Shown: piece by piece, positions 1 through 7,921 of the stretch | How positions within the stretch are numbered: position 1 is the first letter of the stretch | How the letters are laid out: every line of letters starts with the position of its first letter | Assembly: GCF_001425785.1 (NCBI RefSeq) | Contig: NZ_LMDI01000014.1 | Location: 133,746 to 180,165 of the forward strand | Direction of reading: 5' to 3' | Length of the DNA: 46,420 bases | Source of the DNA: Rhizobacter sp. Root1221 | Lineage (GTDB): Bacteria > Pseudomonadota > Gammaproteobacteria > Burkholderiales > Burkholderiaceae_C | Notes under the pieces: generated by a model | Seen by the model: the letters and a program-made list of their open reading frames with translations, nothing else | Database searches by the model: none | What the model was told of the DNA's origin: nothing | Made by a program: the position numbers and the translations under genes

Positions 1-350
1 TCGGCCAGGCCGCTCGCCTTGCTGTCCTCACCACCCTTGCCCATCAGCTGGCTGATCAGCTTGAGCAATTGGAGGAACTGCTGGAGGATGCCCTCGATGC
101 CGTTGCCACCCTTGCCCTTGCTCTTGCCGGCACCCTCGGCGCCGCCCGCACATTCAGTGCCCTGCGGTTCATCCACCTTGTTCTGGCCATTCTTCTCCTG
201 CGAGATGGCCTCCTTGATCTGCTGCATCACGGCCATCACGAGCAGCGCCACCAGTTGCTGCTGCAACTGCGACTGATCCGTGGCTTGCCCGACCCGATCG
301 TTGTTGATTGGCGGACGGACGGTGTGGTTGTGACTGATCTTGGTCGACAT
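1..350 (-). CDS. Harpin-like T3SS-secreted protein (partial, cut by left edge)
   Basis: An open minus-strand frame begins with ATG at 350 and runs off the left edge without a stop, giving at least 116 residues. The protein starts MSTKISHNH, is rich in Gln, Gly, Ser and Lys, has no signal peptide, and contains two amphipathic Leu/Gln segments (QLQQQLVALLVMAVMQQ near 28-44 and GILQQFLQLLKLISQLM near 87-103) separated by a Gly/Lys-rich linker. This composition resembles harpins such as Hpa1/PopA, which Hrp systems secrete and which help translocation. It follows sctT by 67 bases on the same strand, the neighbourhood in which Xanthomonas carries hpa1. No good Shine-Dalgarno precedes the ATG; the leader is a pyrimidine-rich tract. 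The function is inferred from composition and context. It could instead be another small secreted T3SS component. Confidence 0.5.
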   Translation of the reverse strand, partial: MSTKISHNHTVRPPINNDRVGQATDQSQLQQQLVALLVMAVMQQIKEAISQEKNGQNKVDEPQGTECAGGAEGAGKSKGKGGNGIEGILQQFLQLLKLISQLMGKGGEDSKASGLA

Positions 351-364
351 GATGGGATTCGAAT

Positions 365-399
365 GAAGTGGTAGAGAAAGAAGAGGAAGAGGAAGAGGA
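365..399. repeat. Polypurine tract with GAAGAG-type repeats
   Basis: The gap between sctT and the harpin-like gene is an almost uninterrupted run of A and G on the plus strand, including repeated AAGAGG units. On the transcribed strand this becomes a pyrimidine-rich leader immediately before the harpin-like start. No function can be assigned. Confidence 0.5.
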
Positions 400-417
400 A
401 TGAAGCTTGGCCAGGCG

Positions 418-1248
418 TCAGTGGCCTTGCGCGCTCTTGGCCATGCGCTCGAAGCGAGCGGCCAAGGGCTTCAGCGACAGTTCCGGACGCACTTGCGAGA
501 AAAACACGGCAATGAGCACCACGAGCATCAACATCGCCGTGGCACCCTTGATCGGCTGGCCCAGGCTGTTGGGTTCTAGCTTCTCGGCCGCCTTGCCCAG
601 CAGGCCGATGCCCAGGTCGATCAGGACCAGTGTCACTAGCACCGGCCCCGCAATCTTCAGCGTGGTTTCAGCCAGGCTGGTGACCTCGCCGGGGAGGAAC
701 CGTTCCATCAGTTGCAACCAGTCCGGCATCGTGCCCAGCAACGGCCACCACTGGAATGAATCGAACAGCAGCCCCACGAAAACCATCATGCCGCCCAGCA
801 TGTAGAAGCCGCTGATCGCCAGCTGCGCCAGCAGGTTGCCCACCGGCGTGCTCTGCTGGCCGGTGAGCGGGTTGGTCTGCTGCACGTTGTTGAACCCGGC
901 CTGGTTGTCGATGAGCATGCCCACCCCTTCGGCAATCCAGAAGATCGTCGACATGGCAAAGCCGATCAGCATCCCGACCATGGCTTCCTTGAGCACCATC
1001 GACATCAGTTGCATGACGTTCAGGTTCGCGGCCAGATCCACCGGCTGTCCATACGCAACGAACACCCCGAAGGAAACGGCCATTCCGTTGCGCACCGCGC
1101 CGGTGATCAGTTGGTCGTTGGTGGCAGGCAGCACCAGCATCGCGGCGTAAATGCGAACGGTGCACACCGCCACCAGCGCCAGCAGGGCCTTGGCGTTCAG
1201 GGCGAGTTCGTAGAGCGCTGCGGCTCCATCGTTCATCTGGAAGTCCAT
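418..1248 (-). CDS. sctT: T3SS export apparatus protein SctT/HrcT
   Basis: A 276-residue polytopic inner-membrane protein of the SctT/FliR family, part of the export gate with SctR and SctS. Hydrophobic segments are spread along the length (for example LLALVAVCTVRIYAAMLVL near 22-40, and AMLMLVVLIAVFFSQ near 242-256), followed by a basic C-terminus. The motif DNQAGFNNVQQTNPLTGQQ near 112-130 is the characteristic cytoplasmic-loop block of the family. The ATG at 1248 is two bases downstream of the stop of the preceding gene, so the pair should be co-translated; a longer upstream open frame would overlap sctO fully and is rejected. The position after the HrpB7-like gene matches the hrpB7-hrcT order of Xanthomonas and Ralstonia. 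Confidence 0.93.
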   Translation of the reverse strand: MDFQMNDGAAALYELALNAKALLALVAVCTVRIYAAMLVLPATNDQLITGAVRNGMAVSFGVFVAYGQPVDLAANLNVMQLMSMVLKEAMVGMLIGFAMSTIFWIAEGVGMLIDNQAGFNNVQQTNPLTGQQSTPVGNLLAQLAISGFYMLGGMMVFVGLLFDSFQWWPLLGTMPDWLQLMERFLPGEVTSLAETTLKIAGPVLVTLVLIDLGIGLLGKAAEKLEPNSLGQPIKGATAMLMLVVLIAVFFSQVRPELSLKPLAARFERMAKSAQGH

Positions 1249-1250
1249 CG

Positions 1251-1778
1251 TCAAGCTCCTGCCTCGGCGCACCGGGCGGCGGCAGTCGCCCGGGAGCGGG
1301 CCAGCATGCGCGCCACCGCGGTTTCCTCGGCCTCTTCGTCCTGGCTGTCTTCCTGGGCGCGCTCGCGATCGGCGATGGCATCCTGCAGGCGCTGCTCGGT
1401 ACGCTCGAGTTGTTCCTTGCCGCGCTTGAGGGCCGAATCGCATTCGGCGACGTGTTGCTGCGCCGCCTCGACCCGGCCCTCCGCCCGCTGGGTTTCCTTG
1501 ACGGCTTCGGTGGTGCGCTGCGCCGCCTCGGCCAGCAACAACTGCAGCGTGACCACGTCGCTGCCGTGAAAGCCGTGGGACTGCGCGGTGGTGAACGCCA
1601 GGTTGTCACGCACGCCATGCTCGGCATCGCGCTGCGCCGTTTCCTGCGCACGAACCTCCTCGAGCGCCTCGCGCGCCTGCTGAAGGCTCAGCTTGCTTTC
1701 ACGAAGTGCTTCCTCGTACTGCTCGACCCGCCGCGCTTTCAGGCGCACGAGGGTGCGCAGGCCTTTGATCACGCTCAT
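1251..1778 (-). CDS. sctO: T3SS stalk protein SctO (HrpB7-like)
   Basis: A 175-residue protein that is almost wholly charged alpha-helix: long stretches of Glu, Gln, Arg and Ala with heptad character from about residue 15 to 150 predict a coiled coil. In T3SSs the SctO/FliJ stalk links the SctN ATPase to the SctV export gate. Sequence alone gives little beyond the coiled coil, so the call relies on length, composition and position directly upstream of sctT, the place of hrpB7 in Hrp2 clusters. The start MSVIKGLRTL is chosen because it begins the helical protein and lies about 50 bases downstream of a PIP-box promoter; further upstream the frame encodes low-complexity Arg/Gly sequence overlapping that promoter. 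Confidence 0.75.
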   Translation of the reverse strand: MSVIKGLRTLVRLKARRVEQYEEALRESKLSLQQAREALEEVRAQETAQRDAEHGVRDNLAFTTAQSHGFHGSDVVTLQLLLAEAAQRTTEAVKETQRAEGRVEAAQQHVAECDSALKRGKEQLERTEQRLQDAIADRERAQEDSQDEEAEETAVARMLARSRATAAARCAEAGA

Positions 1779-1831
1779 CTGCGCTCCATGCGGTTGCTGC
1801 CCGGACGAAGGCCTGTCCGAAACTCCTGCGC

Positions 1832-1894
1832 AGCCTAAAGCGCCACGGCCGCAGGGCCGCCCCCTCGACGCGAAGTTCCGTGCGACCCCGCGAA
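1832..1894 (-). promoter_or_regulatory. Perfect PIP box and -10 for the sctO-sctT operon
   Basis: On the minus strand TTCGC (1894-1890) is followed after exactly 15 bases by TTCGC (1874-1870), and after a further 32 bases by TAGGCT (1837-1832), fitting the YANNNT -10 rule. This matches TTCGB-N15-TTCGB-N30-32-YANNNT, the site used by HrpX/HrpB-type AraC activators of Hrp2 T3SS operons. The start codon of sctO lies 53 bases past the -10 box. Confidence 0.8.
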
Positions 1895-1916
1895 GCCACC
1901 CGCGCCGCCCGACCAC

Positions 1917-1979
1917 TTCGCGCTACGGGGTACGCACTTCGCATGGACGCGATGGTGGTCGCCGGTTCGCCACTAGATT
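1917..1979 (+). promoter_or_regulatory. Near-perfect PIP box and -10 for the hrcU operon
   Basis: TTCGC (1917-1921) and TTCGC (1938-1942) are separated by 16 bases instead of the canonical 15, and TAGATT (1974-1979) follows after 31 bases, exactly the expected -10 spacing and pattern. The hrcU start at 2034 has AGGGG at 2021-2025. The extra base may weaken activation compared with the divergent promoter. Confidence 0.62.
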
Positions 1980-2033
1980 GCGGCAAGGCCCGAACAGTGC
2001 CGTGAACCAGGCCATCCACAAGGGGCGTGACCG

Positions 2034-3086
2034 ATGTCCGAGAAAACCGAAGAGCCAACAGACCAGAAGCTGGAGAAGGCACGCAAGAAGGGCGAAAGCC
2101 CGAAGAGCCAGGACATCGTCGCGGCGATGGTGCTGATCGTCTCGCTGCTGGTGCTGACAGGCGCCGGCGAATCGATGAACGATCGCGTGTCGAACGTGGT
2201 GACGCTGGCACTGCGCCGCGGCATGCAGGCCAGCACCAACCAGGAGGTGTACGCGGTGGTGACCGAGATGGTGATGAACGGCATGTACGCCGCACTGCCG
2301 CTGGTATGCGCCACCGTACTGGTGGCCGTGCTAGCGCTGTTCGCCCAGATCGGCCTGAACATCACGTTCGAGCCCATCACACCCAAGTTCGACAAGCTGA
2401 ACCCGGCTTCCGGTCTGAAGAAGATCTTCTCGGTTCGCTCGCTGATCGAACTGGCGAAGTCGATCGTCAAGGCCGTGGCGCTCGGCTGCGTGATCTGGTC
2501 CCTCGTGAGCGGGTTGATCCCGTTGCTGGTGGGTTCGGCCTACCTCACGCCGCACGGCACCGGCATGGTGGCCTGGCACGCCATGCTCAAGTTGCTCGCG
2601 GGCGCCTGCGTGGTTTTCGTCGTCGTGGGCCCGGTCGACTTCGGTTTGCAGCGATGGCAGTTCATGCGCGACCAGCGCATGAGCAAGGACGACATCAAGC
2701 GGGAACACAAGGAAAGCGAAGGTGACCCGCACCTCAAGGGACACCTCAAGTCCATGCAGCAGGAAATGGTCATGAACGCGCCGGAGAAACGGGTGCCGGG
2801 TGCCACGGTGGTGGTCACCAATCCGACGCACTACGCCGTGGCGCTGCGTTACAACGAGGCCGAATCGCCGGTCCCGGTGATCGTGGCCAAGGGCATGGAC
2901 GAAGCCGCCGCCGTCATCCGCGAACTGGCCAAGACGCACCGGGTTCCCATCATCGGCAACCCGCCACTCGCCCGGGCACTGCACAAGCTGCCGCTCGACC
3001 AGCCGATCCCCGAGGAACTCTTCGACGCGGTGGCGGTAGTGCTGCGCTGGGTCGGGGAACTCGATCAACTCGGCGGCAAGCACTGA
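2034..3086 (+). CDS. sctU: T3SS export switch protein SctU/HrcU
   Basis: A 350-residue FlhB/SctU protein, the export apparatus component that switches substrate specificity by autocleavage. The N-terminus (MSEKTEEPTDQKLEKARKKG) is the family signature. Four membrane segments lie around 29-43, 85-106, 142-168 and 185-200, followed by a cytoplasmic domain with the cleavage motif NPTH at residues 263-266 in the context VVVTNPTHYAVAL. Length and catalytic Asn are normal, so it should be functional. It is the first gene of the plus-strand operon and begins 55 bases after the -10 of a PIP-type promoter, with a good ribosome binding site. Confidence 0.96.
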   Translation: MSEKTEEPTDQKLEKARKKGESPKSQDIVAAMVLIVSLLVLTGAGESMNDRVSNVVTLALRRGMQASTNQEVYAVVTEMVMNGMYAALPLVCATVLVAVLALFAQIGLNITFEPITPKFDKLNPASGLKKIFSVRSLIELAKSIVKAVALGCVIWSLVSGLIPLLVGSAYLTPHGTGMVAWHAMLKLLAGACVVFVVVGPVDFGLQRWQFMRDQRMSKDDIKREHKESEGDPHLKGHLKSMQQEMVMNAPEKRVPGATVVVTNPTHYAVALRYNEAESPVPVIVAKGMDEAAAVIRELAKTHRVPIIGNPPLARALHKLPLDQPIPEELFDAVAVVLRWVGELDQLGGKH

Positions 3087-3130
3087 CCCCCCCTGCCCTC
3101 CGTCGACATTCACCCAAACGGGCCTCCATC

Positions 3131-5185
3131 ATGAAATTCCGAATGAATCCCTCGCTCGCCAACGACGTGACGATGGCGTTCTTCATCGTCGGCGTGATCG
3201 CGTTGATGATCCTGCCGCTGCCCACGCCGTTGATCGACGCGCTGCTGGCGGTGAACCTGAGCATCAGCGTGCTGCTGCTGATGACGACGCTGTTCATTCC
3301 GGACGCGGTCTCGCTGTCGACGTTTCCCTCGCTGCTCCTGTTCACCACGCTGTTCCGGCTCGCGCTGAACATCGCGTCGACCAAGGCGATCTTGCTGCAC
3401 GCCGACGCCGGCCACCTGATCGAGAGCTTCGGACAGCTCGTCGTCGGCGGCAACCTGGTCGTGGGCATCGTGGTGTTCATGGTGATCACGATCGTGCAGT
3501 TCATCGTGATCGCCAAGGGCTCGGAACGCGTGGCCGAAGTGGGAGCGCGCTTCACCCTGGACGCGCTGCCCGGCAAGCAGATGAGCATCGACGCCGACCT
3601 GCGTGCAGGCCTGCTGACGGCCGACGAGGCCAAGCGCAAGCGCGCACACCTGGCCATGGAGAGCCAGATGCACGGGGGCATGGACGGCGCGATGAAGTTC
3701 GTCAAGGGCGACTCCATCGCGGGCCTGATCATCACGCTCGTCAACATCCTCGCCGGCATCGTGGTGGGCGTGATGTACCACGGCATGACAGCCGGCGAGG
3801 CCGCCAACCGGTTCGCGGTGCTGTCCATCGGCGACGCCATGGTGTCGCAGATCCCCGCGCTCTTCATCTGCATGGCCGCGGGCATCATCACCACGCGCGT
3901 TGCCGACGAGCAGAAGAAGACGCCGACCTCGCTGGGCCAGGACATGGGCGAGCAACTGACGCGCAATCCGCGCGCCATGTACCTGGCGGCCGGACTGACA
4001 CTGGGCTTCGCCGCGGTGCCGGGTTTTCCGGCCGTGCCCTTCGCCTTGCTCGCCGCGCTGCTCGCCGGCGGAGGCCACATGCTGGCGAAGCGCCGGGCGA
4101 CCGGCGGCGGCTCCTCGCTGTCCAAGCCGCTGCCCGCGCTGCTGCGCGAAGGCAGCAAGGGCGATGCACCGTCGATCCTGCAGAAACCACCGGAAGCGGC
4201 CAAGCCGCTGTCGATCCGCCTGTCGTCGGAGCTCGGTGCCCTCGTCCACGCAGACCGGCTGAACGGCGCACTGGACAAGGAGCGGCAGGTACTGCAGGCC
4301 AAGCTGGGCTTGCCCTTCCCCGGCGCGGCCATGTGGGTCACGAGCGATCTCCAGGGCCTGCGCTACGAGGTTCTCATCAACGACGTGCCGGCGGCCGAAC
4401 CCGTGCTCCCCGGCCGCCTGCTGATGCTCACGGATCCCGCATCGCCGCTCGCCGCCGGCGCGCAGCGCCACGGACCGGCACTGGGTTCCACCGAGTCGCT
4501 CTGGGTGCCGCCTGAAGCGGTGCCTGAACCCAAGCGCGACGGCGTGTGCCTGGATGTGGAACAAGTGATCGCCCGCGAAGTGTTCAACGTGCTCCAGCGC
4601 CACGCGCACTTGTTCATGGGCGTGCAAGAGGTGCAGTGGGTGATCGAACGCACCACGGTGGACTACCCGGGCCTGGTCGCCGAGGTCCAGAAGATCATGC
4701 CATTGCAGCGCATGGCCGAGGTGCTGCGGCGCCTGCTGGAAGAGCAAGTGCCGATCCGGAACATCCGCAGCATCTTCGAAAGCCTGATCACGTGGGGACC
4801 GAAGGAGAAGGACCTGCTCCTGCTCACGGAATACGTGCGCTCCGACCTCGGGCGCTTCCTCGCGTACGAGGCCTCCGGGGGCCAGCGCCACCTGTCGGCG
4901 ATCCTGCTGGACCCTGCCATCGAGCAGGCCATCCGCGGCTGCATCAAGCCCACGCCCGCCGGCAACTACCTGGCCATGTCGCCGGAAGACGCCCGCGACC
5001 TCACTGGCCGCATCGCCAAGGTGGCGGGCGAGAAGAACCAGGCAGGCGTCGCGCTCGTCACCTCGATGGACATCCGCCGCTACGTCAAGAAGATGATCGA
5101 GGGCCGGCTCGAATGGCTGCGCGTCTACTCGTTCCAGGAATTGGGCAGCCAGATTGAACTGCGGCCGATCGGCCGGGTCTCGTGA
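3131..5185 (+). CDS. sctV: T3SS major export gate protein SctV/HrcV
   Basis: A 684-residue FHIPEP-family protein that forms the nonameric export gate. Roughly the first 330 residues hold about eight membrane segments (first pair around 18-52) and the conserved cytoplasmic loop near residues 140-185 (GARFTLDALPGKQMSIDADL, then KRAHLAMESQMHGGMDGAMKF). The remaining half is the soluble ring domain. Length is typical for HrcV. It follows hrcU by 44 bases and overlaps the next gene by four bases (GTGA), so translation is coupled. No anomalies seen. Confidence 0.96.
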   Translation: MKFRMNPSLANDVTMAFFIVGVIALMILPLPTPLIDALLAVNLSISVLLLMTTLFIPDAVSLSTFPSLLLFTTLFRLALNIASTKAILLHADAGHLIESFGQLVVGGNLVVGIVVFMVITIVQFIVIAKGSERVAEVGARFTLDALPGKQMSIDADLRAGLLTADEAKRKRAHLAMESQMHGGMDGAMKFVKGDSIAGLIITLVNILAGIVVGVMYHGMTAGEAANRFAVLSIGDAMVSQIPALFICMAAGIITTRVADEQKKTPTSLGQDMGEQLTRNPRAMYLAAGLTLGFAAVPGFPAVPFALLAALLAGGGHMLAKRRATGGGSSLSKPLPALLREGSKGDAPSILQKPPEAAKPLSIRLSSELGALVHADRLNGALDKERQVLQAKLGLPFPGAAMWVTSDLQGLRYEVLINDVPAAEPVLPGRLLMLTDPASPLAAGAQRHGPALGSTESLWVPPEAVPEPKRDGVCLDVEQVIAREVFNVLQRHAHLFMGVQEVQWVIERTTVDYPGLVAEVQKIMPLQRMAEVLRRLLEEQVPIRNIRSIFESLITWGPKEKDLLLLTEYVRSDLGRFLAYEASGGQRHLSAILLDPAIEQAIRGCIKPTPAGNYLAMSPEDARDLTGRIAKVAGEKNQAGVALVTSMDIRRYVKKMIEGRLEWLRVYSFQELGSQIELRPIGRVS

Positions 5186-5940
5186 ACGGGCCCCGTCGCC
5201 TCGATCGACCGGGCGACCGCGGACCGCAGGTCCGCACGCCCGACCGCCCCGCCAACCAGGGCCTCGGCGCCCACGACCGGTTCCGGCGCAACCTCGGCCT
5301 GCCACGCACCGAACCGTCACCTCGAGAGGCCCCGGCGGGCGAGGCGCTCATGGAGGTCCTCGCCGCGATGCCCGTCCCGGCGTTCAATCCCACCTTGCCA
5401 TGGAACGACCTGCTGTCGCAGGACGATGCCCCCACGAGGGACTCGGCCTCGGAGGAGCCGGCCGAGCCGCCGGACGATTCACAGCCTCCCGAAGCGGGGT
5501 CCGACGACCTCCCGCCGCCGTCGATCCCGATCCCGCTTCCGGCCAGGTTTTTCACGGTCCCGGCCCCGCCGGCGGGCGAACCGGCGCACGATCGCGACCG
5601 CGACCAGGAAACGGCCCGGGGCGGCATCGGCGCCGTGAGCGCGATCAAGCGGGCCGACGGCACACCGGCCTGGCTGCTGGAGGCCGCCCGGCAGGTCGAA
5701 TGGTTGTGTGCGAGAGCCGATCCGGCGTTCCAGACGTGGTCGGTCACGGTGCCCATGGACCCGAAGGTTCTGCCCGACAGCGAACTGGCGCTCAGCCTTT
5801 CGCCTTATGCGATGACGCTTCGGTTCCGAACCGTCTCGGAGCACTCGGCAACCCTAATCTCACGTCATCGCAGCCAGTTGCAGGCCCTGCTCGAGCAACT
5901 GCCTTCCATGCCGCACAACATCGACATCGATCTGGAGTGA
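5182..5940 (+). CDS. hpaP: T3SS substrate-specificity switch protein HpaP/SctP-like
   Basis: A 252-residue protein starting at a GTG that overlaps the hrcV stop (GTGA). The first ~150 residues are low complexity, rich in Pro, Arg, Glu and Asp, with PPPSIPIPLPARFFTVPAPP near 110-129. A more ordered C-terminal domain (about 165-252) ends SMPHNIDIDLE. Position between hrcV and hrcQ, a disordered proline-rich N-terminus and a small folded C-terminus fit SctP/HpaP, the cytoplasmic protein that controls needle or pilus length and the switch to effector export. Sequence conservation in this family is poor, so the assignment leans on gene order. Confidence 0.72.
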   Translation: MNGPRRLDRPGDRGPQVRTPDRPANQGLGAHDRFRRNLGLPRTEPSPREAPAGEALMEVLAAMPVPAFNPTLPWNDLLSQDDAPTRDSASEEPAEPPDDSQPPEAGSDDLPPPSIPIPLPARFFTVPAPPAGEPAHDRDRDQETARGGIGAVSAIKRADGTPAWLLEAARQVEWLCARADPAFQTWSVTVPMDPKVLPDSELALSLSPYAMTLRFRTVSEHSATLISRHRSQLQALLEQLPSMPHNIDIDLE

Positions 5941-5944
5941 CACC

Positions 5945-6967
5945 GTGAATCGCGCGGCCCCTACAACAGCAAAGTCTCCGGAGCCCGTTGCGGCCCGGCT
6001 GGACACCCTGAGCCCCGCACAGGGACGGTTGGCGCGCATGGCCTTCGACCGCCGCTTCCCGGTCTGGATCGACGCCTTGCTCGGCGCCTCTGGCACCCGC
6101 ATCGCATACGGCGAGCAACCTGCGGGCGTGGCGATCACCCTGACCAACGACCAGGGCCTGCTCGAGTTGTGTGGGGACGCCGCGGCATGGCCCGCGCTGG
6201 AGATGGTGGCCCGCCTGTCCGACCAGGCGCTGGTCCGTGGCGTCGCCGAAGCGATCCTGGCGGCGCCGTTGTCGGCACTCGACAAGGCGATACCGGGCCT
6301 GTCGGTGCAACGCCTGGGCATGCGCTCGCCCGGCGGCCGCCACATCGAACTGCGCCACGGCGATGTCCGCGTGGGGCTGACCTCCCTGGACGAAGGCATG
6401 GCCAGCCACCTGGCGCACACGATGCGGCGTGCCGTCAGGGCCAACCCGGGGCACTTTCGCCGGCTGCGCATCCCCGCCAGCCTGAGCCTGTTCGTGCGCG
6501 ACCTGACCCTCGCCAACCTGAATTCACTCGCACCGGGCGACATCGTCGTCGCGGGCGAATCGCACGCGGGTGCCAAGCACCTGCGTTCCCGTTTGTCGTT
6601 TGGATTGGGAATCACCATGCAAGCCACCACGACGGTCGACATCGACGCCTCGACTGCCACGCTGACCGAACAACCCCGCCTCATCGAAGACGACACCGAC
6701 GCCGCGCAGCCCGCCCTGGACGGCATCGCCGACCTCAGCGTCCCCGTCGCGTTCGAGATCGACTCGGCCCGGGTGAGCCTCGATGAACTGGCCGCCTTCG
6801 GCGAAGGTTCCGTGATCGAACTCGACGTGCCGGTGCGCGAGGCGACCGTCCGTCTCGTCTGCTTCGGCCAGGTGGTGGGTACGGGACAACTGGTGGTCGT
6901 GGGCGAGCGCCTCGGTGTCCGCATCGGCCGCATGGGCCTGCGCCCGGCCGGCGGACGGGGAGCCTGA
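5945..6967 (+). CDS. sctQ: T3SS cytoplasmic ring protein SctQ/HrcQ
   Basis: A 340-residue protein with a GTG start four bases after hpaP. The C-terminal ~75 residues (about 260-335) form a SpoA/surface-presentation domain: VAFEIDSARVSLDELAAFGE, then IELDVPVREATVRL and GQLVVVGERLGVRIGRM, typical of the FliN/SctQ fold. The N-terminal two thirds are the less conserved HrcQ region. SctQ forms the cytoplasmic sorting platform with SctK, SctL and SctN. It is a single full-length gene here rather than split into hrcQA/hrcQB as in Pseudomonas syringae. It ends two bases before hrcR. Confidence 0.88.
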   Translation: MNRAAPTTAKSPEPVAARLDTLSPAQGRLARMAFDRRFPVWIDALLGASGTRIAYGEQPAGVAITLTNDQGLLELCGDAAAWPALEMVARLSDQALVRGVAEAILAAPLSALDKAIPGLSVQRLGMRSPGGRHIELRHGDVRVGLTSLDEGMASHLAHTMRRAVRANPGHFRRLRIPASLSLFVRDLTLANLNSLAPGDIVVAGESHAGAKHLRSRLSFGLGITMQATTTVDIDASTATLTEQPRLIEDDTDAAQPALDGIADLSVPVAFEIDSARVSLDELAAFGEGSVIELDVPVREATVRLVCFGQVVGTGQLVVVGERLGVRIGRMGLRPAGGRGA

Positions 6968-6969
6968 TC

Positions 6970-7632
6970 ATGCTGGGGACCTCCGGCCTCGATCCCATCT
7001 CGCTGTTCCTCGGCCTGGTCACCTTGGCCGTGCTGCCGTTCGCAGCGATGGTGGTCACGTCCTACACCAAGGTGGTGGTGGTGCTCGGCCTGCTGCGAAA
7101 CGCGCTGGGGGTGCAGCAGGTGCCGCCCAACATGGTGCTCAACGGCATCGCGATCATCATCTCGGTGTACGTCATGGCGCCGGTCGTGATGGAAGCGACC
7201 GAGCGCATGCAGACCTCGCCCCTGAGCACCGAGGCATCGACCGCGCAGCAGATGCTGGCGGCCGCTGGTGCTGCACGCGAACCGTTCCGCCAGTTCCTCA
7301 TCAAGCATGCGCAACCCGCCGAAAAAGCCTTCTTCGTGAAGTCTGCCCAGGCGATCTGGCCGCCCGAGCGCTCCAAGAGCCTGCACCAGGATGACCTGAT
7401 GGTGCTCGCGCCCGCCTTCTTGCTGACCGAGCTGACGGAGGCGTTTCGCATCGGGTTCCTGCTCTACCTCGCTTTCGTGATCGTGGACCTCGTGATCGCC
7501 AACGTGCTGCTGGCGATGGGGTTGTCCCAGGTCTCCCCGACCACCATCGCGGTTCCGTTCAAGTTGCTGCTGTTTGTCGTGCTCGATGGCTGGTCGCAGG
7601 TGATGCACGGCCTGGTGCTGACCTACCGATGA
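6970..7632 (+). CDS. sctR: T3SS export apparatus protein SctR/HrcR
   Basis: A 220-residue FliP/SctR protein, core of the export gate in the inner membrane. The family hallmarks are clear: PFAAMVVTSYTKVVVVLGLLRNALG near the N-terminus (about 23-47, spanning a membrane segment), the motif VPPNMVLNGIAIIISVYVM, and the C-terminal block LAPAFLLTELTEAFRIGFLLYLAF and MGLSQVSPTTIAVPFKLLLF. Length is typical. The gene is packed between hrcQ (2-base gap) and hrcS (22-base gap). Confidence 0.97.
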   Translation: MLGTSGLDPISLFLGLVTLAVLPFAAMVVTSYTKVVVVLGLLRNALGVQQVPPNMVLNGIAIIISVYVMAPVVMEATERMQTSPLSTEASTAQQMLAAAGAAREPFRQFLIKHAQPAEKAFFVKSAQAIWPPERSKSLHQDDLMVLAPAFLLTELTEAFRIGFLLYLAFVIVDLVIANVLLAMGLSQVSPTTIAVPFKLLLFVVLDGWSQVMHGLVLTYR

Positions 7633-7654
7633 TCTGACGCAGGGAAACGGCCCC

Positions 7655-7921
7655 ATGACTTCTTACGACGCTGTTCTTCAACTGGCTTCCGAGGCGCTGA
7701 TGCTCTGCCTCTTGCTGTCGCTGCCGGCCGTGGCGGTCTCGGCCATCGTGGGCCTGCTGGTCTCGCTCGTCCAGGCCGTGACGTCACTGCAGGATTCCGC
7801 CATCTCGCAGGGCGTGAAACTGCTGTGCGTGACTCTCACCGTGGCAATGACCGCCCCTTGGGTGGGCAGCAGCGTGTTGCGCTTCTCGGAACGCCTGATC
7901 GCGGCGATGTTCGCATCATGA
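7655..7921 (+). CDS. sctS: T3SS export apparatus protein SctS/HrcS
   Basis: An 88-residue FliQ/SctS protein with two membrane hairpins (about 13-35 and 52-72) and the conserved segment VGLLVSLVQAVTSLQDSAIS between them. It completes the SctRST export gate. The stop overlaps the start of the next gene as ATGA, indicating translational coupling. Confidence 0.95.
   Translation: MTSYDAVLQLASEALMLCLLLSLPAVAVSAIVGLLVSLVQAVTSLQDSAISQGVKLLCVTLTVAMTAPWVGSSVLRFSERLIAAMFAS

Noticed and set aside
3110-5320. Minus-strand open frame across hrcV
   Set aside because: Antisense shadow of a textbook SctV gene, with low-complexity translation.
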